Positions 1 through 7,697 of a stretch of DNA of 64,000 nucleotides are shown here, one piece after another; position 1 is the stretch's first letter, and each line of letters starts with the position of its first letter. A model generated the notes under the pieces. It made no database searches. It had not been told where the DNA came from and saw only the letters and a list, made by a program, of their open reading frames with translations. A program made the translations under genes and the position numbers. Source of the stretch: Pseudoalteromonas sp. MEBiC 03607 (GTDB taxonomy: Bacteria; Pseudomonadota; Gammaproteobacteria; Enterobacterales; Alteromonadaceae); the NCBI RefSeq assembly GCF_004792295.1, contig NZ_SRRY01000001.1, positions 1,684,501-1,748,500 on the forward strand, in the 5' to 3' direction.

Positions 1-458
1 TGCCTGTAGGCTTAGGTGAGCCAGTATTTGATCGCCTAGATGCAGAGCTTGCACACTCATTAATGAGCATTAATGCAGTAAAAGGCGTTGAGATTGGTGA
101 CGGCTTTGATGTGGTTGAGCAAAAAGGCTCTGAACACCGTGATGAGTTAACTCCTGATGGGTTTACATCAAACCACGCGGGTGGTGTACTTGCGGGTATC
201 TCGACAGGGCAAGATATCATTGCCTCTATCGCACTTAAGCCAACCTCAAGCATTACCATACCGGGCAACAGTATTAATACTAGTAACGAAGCGGTAGAGA
301 TGATCACCAAAGGACGCCATGATCCCTGTGTAGGCATTCGTGCTATTCCTATTGCTGAGGCGATGATGGCGATTACTTTAATGGATCACTTATTGCGCCA
401 ACGTGGTCAAAACCCACATGTAAGCCACGAACATGGACCAATCAAAGGTTCGATTTAA
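1..458 (+). CDS. aroC: Chorismate synthase, C-terminal part (5' end outside window)
   Basis: Chorismate synthase converts 5-enolpyruvylshikimate-3-phosphate to chorismate, the last common step of aromatic amino acid synthesis, using reduced FMN. The reading frame is open from base 3 and 151 residues are visible. The stretch [16 protein letters not shown] and the later [18 protein letters not shown] are conserved C-terminal blocks of the family. The gene is followed by a clear hairpin terminator. In enterobacteria aroC lies close to epmC and yfcL; here those genes are 13 kb downstream, so the region between looks like an accessory insertion (inference). Identification is secure; only the N-terminal half is missing because the window begins inside the gene. 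Confidence 0.97.
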   Translation, partial: PVGLGEPVFDRLDAELAHSLMSINAVKGVEIGDGFDVVEQKGSEHRDELTPDGFTSNHAGGVLAGISTGQDIIASIALKPTSSITIPGNSINTSNEAVEMITKGRHDPCVGIRAIPIAEAMMAITLMDHLLRQRGQNPHVSHEHGPIKGSI

Positions 459-490
459 GCGCAGTCTTAAATAAAGTAAAAGCAGTTAAT

Positions 491-519
491 GAGCGCGATG
501 ATTATCATCGCGCTTTTTT
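491..519 (+). terminator. Rho-independent terminator after aroC
   Basis: GCGCGATGAT and ATCATCGCGC form a long GC-rich stem with almost no loop, followed by a run of T. It lies 33 bases after the aroC stop and just before the 3' end of the convergent spermidine-synthase-like gene. Confidence 0.85.
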
Positions 520-526
520 ATGCCTG

Positions 527-2533
527 TTAGAATTTTAATAAAGGGAGTAGGCTGTGTTTGCTATCAGTCCACATTGCCAGCTCGCTATGTGGGTAGCGTT
601 TAATAGGCGACAAATCACTGATAGATACACGATTTAAAAAAGCCTGATTATCAGTTAGCACCACCCAGTCTGAGCCTATGTCTGATGGGCTATGGCCTTG
701 ATAGCTAAACTTTAACATTGCCTTATTAAAATATTGGCTATGTGCCTGTAATACAGGCAGTAAGTCGATATGATTATTTGAGATATGCACAATCAATACG
801 CCACTTTCATTGAGCCTTTGCCAATAAAGTGACATTGCTTCTTGGGTTAGCAAATGTGCAGGAATTACATCACTGGTAAATGCATCAATAATTAAGACAT
901 CAAATACTTCGTTCGCATTATTTTTTAGCGCAATACGACCATCCCCTAAGCTGACTGTGAGCTTGGCTTCACTGTTTTCTAAATATGAGAAATAACGCTT
1001 TGCCATCTCGTACACAGCAGGGTTTAACTCAAAAAAGTGAATACTATCCTGTTGGTCTGCAAACCGAGCTAAAACGCCTGCACCCAAACCAATCACGCCA
1101 ATGTTTAGTGCGCTGTTTTGCTTTAGTATGGCAAGTGATTTAGCGACACCAGTATGCTGGTGGTAATAACTTTGCTCAAACTGTTGGTTTGGATTTAGTG
1201 GCTCTGAGCCATGAATCGTGGTGCCGTCAATTAAGCGCCTTTCTTTTATTGATTGAGTGTTTATATCTTTTACCGCTAAATAGCCATAAAAATTGCGGCT
1301 AGTGGCAATGTTATATTGGTTAAAGTTTACCGCTAAAAAACAATAGCATGCTAACCAAATAACTGAGCTGGTTGCGAGAGTGAATTTGAGCTGTTTTGTC
1401 TTTGTTCTAGCTTTTAATTGGTAGTAACACACAAAACTAAAAATAACCGCTAATGTAAGTAAATACTCGTCAATCTGGACAAATAGCAATGGGGCAATGA
1501 GCGTACTGAAAAGCGAACCTAACACACCGCCAAGGGCGATATAAAAATAAAAAATGGTAAATTGCTCGTTTTCAGGGGCTTTGTTTCTCAGTTCACCATG
1601 ACAGATCATACCGGCGGTTAATAGAATCAGGCTGTAAATTATAAGCTGGGCTAGGGCATTGAATAAGCTGCCAAAATAAAACATCAGCAGACCTGCAAAA
1701 GCCGAAAATATAAACACATATGCCCACACATGACGATGATAATTTGCTTTATTGGCAAACGTATAACTAAAGGTGAGCAAGTAAATTACAAGAGGTAACG
1801 ACCAAAGTAATGGCATGGGAGGAATATTAGTGCTGATCATATGCGTGGTAGATACCAACATGGCTGAGCTTAAGGCACTTAATAACAGCCATTGACCTTT
1901 ACCTTTTAATAGCGTGATATGCCTAGTCTGAATAGATGCTCTTGATAAATCGGGTGCTTTTTTTAGTAAAAATATTACAAGAAGTGCTAATAACAAGCAG
2001 TAGCTGATGAGTCCAAATAGCCAGTAAGTAGTTTGCTGCTCTAAAGAAAATAGTAATTCATAAACGAGTGGGTAGCTCATTAACGCCAGTAAAGAACCCA
2101 AGTTTGAGATGGAATACCAATGGTAAGGCACCTGTGCTGAAGCAGTTTGCACATACCATCTTTGTAAAAGAACGCTGGTAGCGCTCAGTAGAATAAATAT
2201 TGGACCAATTTCTATAAATAAATTAACAAACACCGCAAGCGTAGGCGGCCAATTTGTGAGATTTGGGGCTGCAAATTCTGTCACAACAATGAGTGTGGCA
2301 AAGCTAACTAAAACTATATGGGTGACTACCTGCAACTTAATATGAAAGCGACCCATACCATGCGCATAGAAATAGCCAATAAGTAACATGACTTGATAAA
2401 ACACTAAACTTGCTGACCAGATAGAAGCACCACCACCAAATTGCGGTAGAAGTTGCTTTGAAAGCATCGGCTGAATTTGAAAAATTAAAAAAGCACTGAT
2501 GAAAATAGTGAGCGTTGATAAATATTTATACAT
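527..2533 (-). CDS. Membrane-fused spermidine synthase-like protein
   Basis: 668 residues. The first ~405 residues are strongly hydrophobic with many predicted membrane segments. The remainder is a spermidine-synthase-type Rossmann methyltransferase fold: GVIGLGAG at about 479-486 is the nucleotide-binding glycine motif, and DAFTSD at 550-555 matches the acidic catalytic-loop region of aminopropyltransferases. Proteins of this architecture are usually annotated as fused MFS/spermidine synthase; their substrate is not established, so polyamine synthesis here is only inferred. The gene is divergent from a ToxR/CadC-type membrane regulator, with a shared 130-base promoter region containing an 11-bp-phased repeat. 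ATG start. Confidence 0.8.
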   Translation of the reverse strand: MYKYLSTLTIFISAFLIFQIQPMLSKQLLPQFGGGASIWSASLVFYQVMLLIGYFYAHGMGRFHIKLQVVTHIVLVSFATLIVVTEFAAPNLTNWPPTLAVFVNLFIEIGPIFILLSATSVLLQRWYVQTASAQVPYHWYSISNLGSLLALMSYPLVYELLFSLEQQTTYWLFGLISYCLLLALLVIFLLKKAPDLSRASIQTRHITLLKGKGQWLLLSALSSAMLVSTTHMISTNIPPMPLLWSLPLVIYLLTFSYTFANKANYHRHVWAYVFIFSAFAGLLMFYFGSLFNALAQLIIYSLILLTAGMICHGELRNKAPENEQFTIFYFYIALGGVLGSLFSTLIAPLLFVQIDEYLLTLAVIFSFVCYYQLKARTKTKQLKFTLATSSVIWLACYCFLAVNFNQYNIATSRNFYGYLAVKDINTQSIKERRLIDGTTIHGSEPLNPNQQFEQSYYHQHTGVAKSLAILKQNSALNIGVIGLGAGVLARFADQQDSIHFFELNPAVYEMAKRYFSYLENSEAKLTVSLGDGRIALKNNANEVFDVLIIDAFTSDVIPAHLLTQEAMSLYWQRLNESGVLIVHISNNHIDLLPVLQAHSQYFNKAMLKFSYQGHSPSDIGSDWVVLTDNQAFLNRVSISDLSPIKRYPHSELAMWTDSKHSLLPLLKF

Positions 2534-2603
2534 TGTTTTTATTACCTATTTTGAGATAGCAAAAACAATCCAATAGCCAGAGCAAAGTGACAATGGAGTA
2601 ACG

Positions 2604-2631
2604 CTTGAGTTTCTCTTAAGAAAACCTTAAT
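2604..2631. promoter_or_regulatory. Three direct half-sites with 11-bp phasing (candidate response-regulator box)
   Basis: CTTGAG at 2604, CTTAAG at 2615 and CTTAAT at 2626 are spaced exactly 11 bases apart. The last two form CTTAAG-N5-CTTAAT, which resembles the known PmrA-box pattern, and direct repeats with one-turn spacing are typical of OmpR/PhoB-type winged-helix regulators. The site sits between the divergent spermidine-synthase-like gene and the ToxR/CadC-type regulator. Which protein binds is not shown by the sequence. Confidence 0.5.
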
Positions 2632-2663
2632 CTTTGATTCGTAAATATTTATTGGAGAAGTAA

Positions 2664-4664
2664 GTGGCGCGTTATCGAATCGGCAAATTTGCAATTGATG
2701 AGAGTCGATGTTTAATTTCATCGCAAGATTATGAGCAAATAGTCGAGCCAAAGGTCATGGATGTATTACATACCCTTTATTTAAATAAAGGTGAAGTTGT
2801 AAGCCAAGAAGTAATCTTTGCAAAAGTGTGGCCTAATGCTACCTACAACCCAAGTTCTGTACAGCGTTGTATCGCATTGCTACGAAAAGCACTCCAAGAA
2901 GATGCCAAAAATCCGCAGTATATAATTACACACCCTAAGCGCGGTTATAGCCTTGAAAAAGTAACACAGGGGCAAAGCAAAAAACTAAAATCGCAACATC
3001 TTGGGTTGCTGTTTGTTTTACTAGTAAGCCTTATCGCTATTGCGTGGCAACTAGTCCCTAAGCAACAAGATAATGCTCACTTTACCCAACTGATGCCACT
3101 CACTTCAAGTGAACTAAATGAAGCTAATTTGTCACTTTCACATAGTGGTAAGTACCTTGCTTTTGTTAGAGGTAATAAAGGAAGTCAGCAGATTTGGATT
3201 AAAGAGCTTGCGACAGAGCGAGAAGTGAGGCTAACTGAAGATGCTGCAAGCTACTACGCTTTGGGGTGGTCGACCTCCGATAATGCGATTGCGTTTGTGA
3301 AAAGTACAGAGCAGAAACAACATCTAAACACGATAAGCATTGATTTATCTAAATTTCAGCCATTAGAACAAGCGACGGTGAGTGTTTTTAATGACACCGT
3401 TGTAACCAGTCACCACATCGATTGGCATGCTGATAAGCTCTATTACATAGAAAAAGATAAACTAAACAACGATACTCGACTCGTTTCACTCAACTTAGAG
3501 TCTAAACAAAAGGCACATTTACTAGCCGCTACACAGCAAGATTGGTTACTCGTTAATGCGTTATCGAAAGACGGCCGTAAAGTCGCAATGGGGATTGAAG
3601 CGGGGCAAAACAAATACCGTATTGATGTACTCGACCTTGCCAGTAAAAAAATACAAACTATTGCTATCATAGAAAACGGTATTCAAGGGTTAAGTTGGCA
3701 CCCGAACAATCAAGCGCTATTGATAAGTCAACGAAATCAGCTTATTAATCTAGAGCTAGATGGTGAGCTTCAGCTAATTTCATTTAATAATTATCAAATA
3801 ATTCGTGATGCCCAGTACACACCAGACGCTGAAGCCATTTTGATGGAGTTAGTGAATGTTGATGTAGATATTGTTAGCCAAACACGCGCCACCCCTGACA
3901 AATTGACCAAACTCGTTGATACCTCATCAATCGACTTTCTACCCGTGTTTTCGCCAGACTCAACGAAATTTGTTTTTGAGTCACATCGTTTTGGATTAAA
4001 ACAATTATTTTTATACGATAATGGCAAGCAAACGCGCATTTTTGCTAATCCTGATAACCATGAGTTATTTGGCATTGTTTGGAGCCAGGACGCACGACAG
4101 GTGTACACCGCAAGTAAAGATACATTGTTTAAAATTGATTTAAGCAGTGGCACTTATGAAACAATTCCTCACGGCAATCATTCTTTCTATTTGAGAGAAA
4201 TGTATCACAATCAAGACGCGATTTTAGTTTCGTATCGAGCAGAGGATGGACAGACGTTTCATCCGGCTAAATTCGATTTAACAAGCCTAACTTTGACACC
4301 ATTCACAGGCTCAGGGAAACGTTTAAGTTGCTATGGCATGGATTTAGATGAGCAAGACCAGATCTATTTTTCAAATAGCAACGAAGTGTTTCGAGTTAAT
4401 AGCCGTGGAGATATTGAGACTGTTTGGCAAGCTGCTAACAATGACATCATTGGTATATCTGTAAGTAACCAGCAATTAGCGGTCACTATGGAGCATGCTG
4501 ATACTATTAATTTCCAGCGTATTGATTTGGCAACCGCTGCAACAGAAAGTTGGCAATTAACTCAACCTAAGCAACATATGCTGATCAACAGTGCCCATGA
4601 TTTAACAGAGTTTTTATACCTTACAGAGCCTAATAGAACTCGTAAGTTAGTAAAACTTCTTTAG
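2664..4664 (+). CDS. ToxR/CadC-type membrane regulator with periplasmic TolB-like propeller
   Basis: 666 residues. Residues 1-95 form an OmpR/CadC-type winged-helix DNA-binding domain ending in the typical ITHPKRGYSL wing. One membrane segment follows at about 112-131, then a ~530-residue periplasmic region with repeated WD40/TolB-like blades (for example SHSGKYLAFVRG and FSPDSTKFVFES). This is the layout of one-component membrane regulators that sense in the periplasm and bind DNA directly. Translation starts at GTG 2664, preceded by GGAGAAG at 2653-2659. It probably regulates the divergent spermidine-synthase-like gene and itself (inference from position). The ligand is unknown. Confidence 0.8.
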   Translation: MARYRIGKFAIDESRCLISSQDYEQIVEPKVMDVLHTLYLNKGEVVSQEVIFAKVWPNATYNPSSVQRCIALLRKALQEDAKNPQYIITHPKRGYSLEKVTQGQSKKLKSQHLGLLFVLLVSLIAIAWQLVPKQQDNAHFTQLMPLTSSELNEANLSLSHSGKYLAFVRGNKGSQQIWIKELATEREVRLTEDAASYYALGWSTSDNAIAFVKSTEQKQHLNTISIDLSKFQPLEQATVSVFNDTVVTSHHIDWHADKLYYIEKDKLNNDTRLVSLNLESKQKAHLLAATQQDWLLVNALSKDGRKVAMGIEAGQNKYRIDVLDLASKKIQTIAIIENGIQGLSWHPNNQALLISQRNQLINLELDGELQLISFNNYQIIRDAQYTPDAEAILMELVNVDVDIVSQTRATPDKLTKLVDTSSIDFLPVFSPDSTKFVFESHRFGLKQLFLYDNGKQTRIFANPDNHELFGIVWSQDARQVYTASKDTLFKIDLSSGTYETIPHGNHSFYLREMYHNQDAILVSYRAEDGQTFHPAKFDLTSLTLTPFTGSGKRLSCYGMDLDEQDQIYFSNSNEVFRVNSRGDIETVWQAANNDIIGISVSNQQLAVTMEHADTINFQRIDLATAATESWQLTQPKQHMLINSAHDLTEFLYLTEPNRTRKLVKLL

Positions 4665-4677
4665 CTTGATATGGTCT

Positions 4678-5517
4678 TTATGCCTTAATTATTTCCACAA
4701 GCTGTTTAATTTTTTCATGACTTAGCGGGTTGTGGGCATGATTACCGTAAAGCAGGACGATATCAATGACAGGCAGTATCGGAAGTGAGGTATCGCTGAT
4801 TTCTTCCACACCTGATTGCATGCTGATTCGCGCCATACTGCCAATTGCCAGTCCCTGTTTAATCAAGCCATGTAACGCTCCCGCTGAGCCACAACAGGCA
4901 ATAATATTAAAACGGCGTTCGGCCTTTAAAAGGCCTTCAATACTGGCTTGGTGAAACTTACAGTCTCGTTGAAACAAGGCGATAGGAAGTGGGGTTGAAT
5001 CGTTAATCTCAAAAGCGGGGCTTTTCACCCACACGCCTTGGCTTGATTGTAATAAGTAACCTTCTTCGCTGTCTGGCGAGCGAGTGGCAATCACTAAATC
5101 GAGCATACCTTGGTCTAGCTTGGCTCTAAGCTCAGTACTTGGGGCGCAGCTTATTTGTAAATCTAGCGCATTAAACTGTTGATGTAAGGCACCAACAAGC
5201 TCTGGTAGTAAAGAGTGGGCATAGTCGTCAGGACAACCTATGCGTACGCGCATATTGCCTGTGCCTGCTTTTAATTGCTTAAACGCTTCATCATGAAGCG
5301 CTATCAATTGTTTTGCATAGCTTGCTAGCTGGTGGCCTTGATGAGTTAGCACCAGTTGACGACCTTGCTTTTCAAATAGCGGACTTGCAATGTCTTGTTC
5401 AAGCTTTTTCATTTGCATACTTACCGCCGATTGGGTTCTGCAAATCTGTGCTGCAGCGCGGGTAAAACTGCCTGTATCAACAAAGGCACAAAAAGTCCTG
5501 AGGGCATCAATATCCAT
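4678..5517 (-). CDS. LysR-family transcriptional regulator
   Basis: 279 residues. The N-terminal helix-turn-helix is classic LysR (GSFTRAAAQICRTQSAVSMQMKKLE, residues ~17-41), followed by an effector-binding domain of the type II periplasmic-binding-protein fold. It is divergent from a glutathione S-transferase gene, and a near-perfect inverted repeat containing a T-N11-A core lies between the two starts, the usual arrangement for a LysR regulator controlling its neighbour. The inducer cannot be read from the sequence. The effector domain is slightly short, giving a total at the low end of the family range. Confidence 0.9.
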   Translation of the reverse strand: MDIDALRTFCAFVDTGSFTRAAAQICRTQSAVSMQMKKLEQDIASPLFEKQGRQLVLTHQGHQLASYAKQLIALHDEAFKQLKAGTGNMRVRIGCPDDYAHSLLPELVGALHQQFNALDLQISCAPSTELRAKLDQGMLDLVIATRSPDSEEGYLLQSSQGVWVKSPAFEINDSTPLPIALFQRDCKFHQASIEGLLKAERRFNIIACCGSAGALHGLIKQGLAIGSMARISMQSGVEEISDTSLPILPVIDIVLLYGNHAHNPLSHEKIKQLVEIIKA

Positions 5518-5553
5518 AATGTATCAACTTTACTTATAGGTAGCATAAAAACA

Positions 5554-5574
5554 ATTGGCGAGTAATTCACCAAT
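5554..5574. promoter_or_regulatory. Candidate LysR operator between lysR-type gene and GST gene
   Basis: ATTGGCGA and TCACCAAT form an inverted repeat around GTAAT, with one mismatch per arm. The core TTGG-N11-CCAA fits the T-N11-A rule of LysR-box sites. It sits just upstream of a possible -10 (TATAGT, 5583-5588) for the GST gene and 37 bases from the regulator start. Confidence 0.55.
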
Positions 5575-5618
5575 CGCTGTTTTATAGTGAGCCTAATCTA
5601 AACGTTAAAGGAAGCGCA

Positions 5619-6269
5619 ATGCAATTATTTATTGGCAATAAAAATTACTCAACTTGGTCATTAAGAGCGTGGTATTTACTGAGTAAATTCAATATCTCTT
5701 TTACGGAGCAACAGTTGGTTTTAGATACGCCTGAGTTTTATGAAGCATTAAAAAGTAAGTTTCCAGTGCAAAAAGTGCCGGCCCTTATTGATGCTGAGTT
5801 AATCGTGTGGGATTCACTCGCTATTTGTGAATATATCAATGATGCTTATCTAAATGGTGCAGCTTGGCCTAGTGAAATAGCCCAAAGAGCAAAAGCGCGC
5901 AGTCTAGCTGCCGAGATGCATTCTGGTTTTGCTGCACTTCGCAATGAAATGCCGATGAACATTCGCGCTAAAAGGCATGTTGAATTATCAGAGCAAGCTA
6001 AAAAAGATATCGCACGTATCGATGAGATTTTTTCGGCTCAGCAGCAGCGTTATCCTAATGCGTGGTTATTTGGCGAGTTTTCTATTGTTGATGCGATGTT
6101 TGCACCTGTGGTGTTGCGTTTTAAAACCTATCAGGTGGAGCTGTCGAGTGCAGCACAAGCTTATTGCCAGCATGTGCTAGCTTGCCCTGTGTTGCAAACC
6201 TGGATCAATCAAGCATTAAAAGAAACCGATATTGTTGTATGTGATGAGGCAGGAAAAGAGATTTCATAA
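5619..6269 (+). CDS. Glutathione S-transferase family protein
   Basis: 216 residues, normal length for a soluble GST. The N-terminal thioredoxin-fold domain carries NKNYSTWSLRAWYLL and the PVQKVPALID segment with the conserved cis-proline after Val; the rest is the all-helical C-terminal domain. Such enzymes conjugate glutathione to electrophiles or act in glutathione-dependent isomerisation or reduction; substrate not predictable. ATG start with AAAGGAAG at about 5607. Divergent from a LysR regulator that is its likely controller. Confidence 0.88.
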   Translation: MQLFIGNKNYSTWSLRAWYLLSKFNISFTEQQLVLDTPEFYEALKSKFPVQKVPALIDAELIVWDSLAICEYINDAYLNGAAWPSEIAQRAKARSLAAEMHSGFAALRNEMPMNIRAKRHVELSEQAKKDIARIDEIFSAQQQRYPNAWLFGEFSIVDAMFAPVVLRFKTYQVELSSAAQAYCQHVLACPVLQTWINQALKETDIVVCDEAGKEIS

Positions 6270-6277
6270 CATAATTA

Positions 6278-6305
6278 CGGAGTATTTCATTAATACTTCG
6301 TTTGT
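6278..6305 (+). terminator. Weak hairpin terminator after the GST gene
   Basis: AGTATT and AATACT pair around TCATT, with outer CG/CG pairs and a short T-rich tail. AT-rich stem, so termination strength is uncertain. Confidence 0.4.
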
Positions 6306-6390
6306 CTCTACTTATATTGTGCTGGTTAAAATGTGTTATTTTTATACAAAATAACTAGTTCAATTCTAATCTCTTCCTTCTATAATAGAG

Positions 6391-7608
6391 TTGTTGCTCT
6401 TTAATTCAACACTTCTCATTCTCCCTTTTGTTGTAGGCACATTTATGGGCGTTTATGCTGCAAAGTTATTAAACAAAGATATGACTATTAACCGTTATGC
6501 TTGTCAGTTCAAGTCGAAACAGGTTGAGTTGTTGTTTATACAAAGTAAATTGGTGCAAGATAAAAAGCTTGCTCAATTTCTTGCATGTATAATCGCCGTT
6601 GTGACTATGCTCGTCACTTTTTTCGATAAGATGATTATTCAGCCAGATTTCTGGCCTGATATTGCTTTGATTGGCAGAACTATCACTGTATTTGTATGCG
6701 TTAGCGCTGCTTTTGGTATTAGTTTTGTAAAGTCACCGAAGCAGTTAATAAAGATGGTCATCGCGTTTATGATATTTATGTTTTTGAATATGCAATTTAT
6801 GGTTATCACCTATGAGCGTCATTATATATTGCATATGTTTTTTGATGTCATTGTATTGATTACATTTTACTTCTCGACTTTGCTCTCCTTGAAACTATCA
6901 GCGCTATTAGGTGTGTTTTATAGCTGTTTGGCAATTTCCGTTATTTATTTTAATAAAGATATAAATTTGCATTCTTTTTATGTGGTTATTTTAGCTCACA
7001 TAGCGGCTAATTTAGCGGGATCGATCATGGCTGCCCATGAACACATTATTCGTCGTGAGCTATTTGTACGTAATACGCAATTAGGTCAATTAGCTCAAGA
7101 AATGAAAAAGCAGGCCTTGAAAGATGCGCTTACACAGTTACCTAACCGCAGAGCGTTTGATAATACTTATGAGCATTACCAAAAACTCAGTAAAGAAAAT
7201 CAATATAAATCAAAACAAGTATGCGTTGTTTTAGCTGATATTGATTACTTTAAACGTGTTAATGACACCCATGGGCACGAAGTTGGCGACGCTGTGCTAG
7301 AAAAGTTTTCAACATTCCTTACAAAGTCTTTGAGAGCTTCTGACGATGTTTATCGTTTTGGAGGAGAGGAGTTTGTAATTGTGTTGCCGCTTTGTTCTGT
7401 TGAAGATGCGACGATAATTGTCAATAAAATGATTGAAACACTGAATGCTGAGCCGTTACATCTAAATGATATGTCTTTATCAATAAGAGCAAGCTTTGGT
7501 TTGACAGTTATGCGTGAGGAGCTTCAAAAGTCTGTTATTGCTCGAGCAGATTCAGCGTTATACGAAGCCAAAGAGGCTGGTCGCAATCAACTGGTCGTCA
7601 AAATCTAG
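6391..7608 (+). CDS. Membrane diguanylate cyclase (GGDEF)
   Basis: 405 residues. The N-terminal ~220 residues are hydrophobic with several membrane helices; the C-terminal domain is a complete GGDEF domain with active-site GGEEF at residues 324-328. RASD at 315-318 lies exactly five residues before it, which is the RxxD inhibitory site where c-di-GMP gives feedback inhibition. The enzyme should make c-di-GMP from two GTP. The longest frame starts with TTG at 6391; an in-frame ATG at 6445 is an alternative, and neither has a strong ribosome site. It is followed in the same direction by two HD-GYP receptors, the opposite activity. Confidence 0.9.
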   Translation: MLLFNSTLLILPFVVGTFMGVYAAKLLNKDMTINRYACQFKSKQVELLFIQSKLVQDKKLAQFLACIIAVVTMLVTFFDKMIIQPDFWPDIALIGRTITVFVCVSAAFGISFVKSPKQLIKMVIAFMIFMFLNMQFMVITYERHYILHMFFDVIVLITFYFSTLLSLKLSALLGVFYSCLAISVIYFNKDINLHSFYVVILAHIAANLAGSIMAAHEHIIRRELFVRNTQLGQLAQEMKKQALKDALTQLPNRRAFDNTYEHYQKLSKENQYKSKQVCVVLADIDYFKRVNDTHGHEVGDAVLEKFSTFLTKSLRASDDVYRFGGEEFVIVLPLCSVEDATIIVNKMIETLNAEPLHLNDMSLSIRASFGLTVMREELQKSVIARADSALYEAKEAGRNQLVVKI

Positions 7609-7656
7609 CGAGTCTGTCTAAATAAGTTGTTTTAGATTTCACTTTTATTTTTATTT

Positions 7657-7674
7657 TATACCTAGATAGGTATA
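7657..7674. promoter_or_regulatory. 18-bp palindrome upstream of the first HD-GYP gene
   Basis: TATACCTAGATAGGTATA is an 8+8 perfect inverted repeat around GA, 24 bases upstream of the HD-GYP start codon and next to its AAGGAG ribosome site. It may be an operator; no regulator can be assigned. Confidence 0.4.
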
Positions 7675-7697
7675 TTCAGCATGCAAGGAGCCGCAAT

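Noticed and set aside
2542..2751. 69-codon minus-strand frame between the spermidine-synthase-like gene and the ToxR-like gene
   Set aside because: Overlaps the start of the ToxR-like gene and its promoter region; no recognisable protein features.
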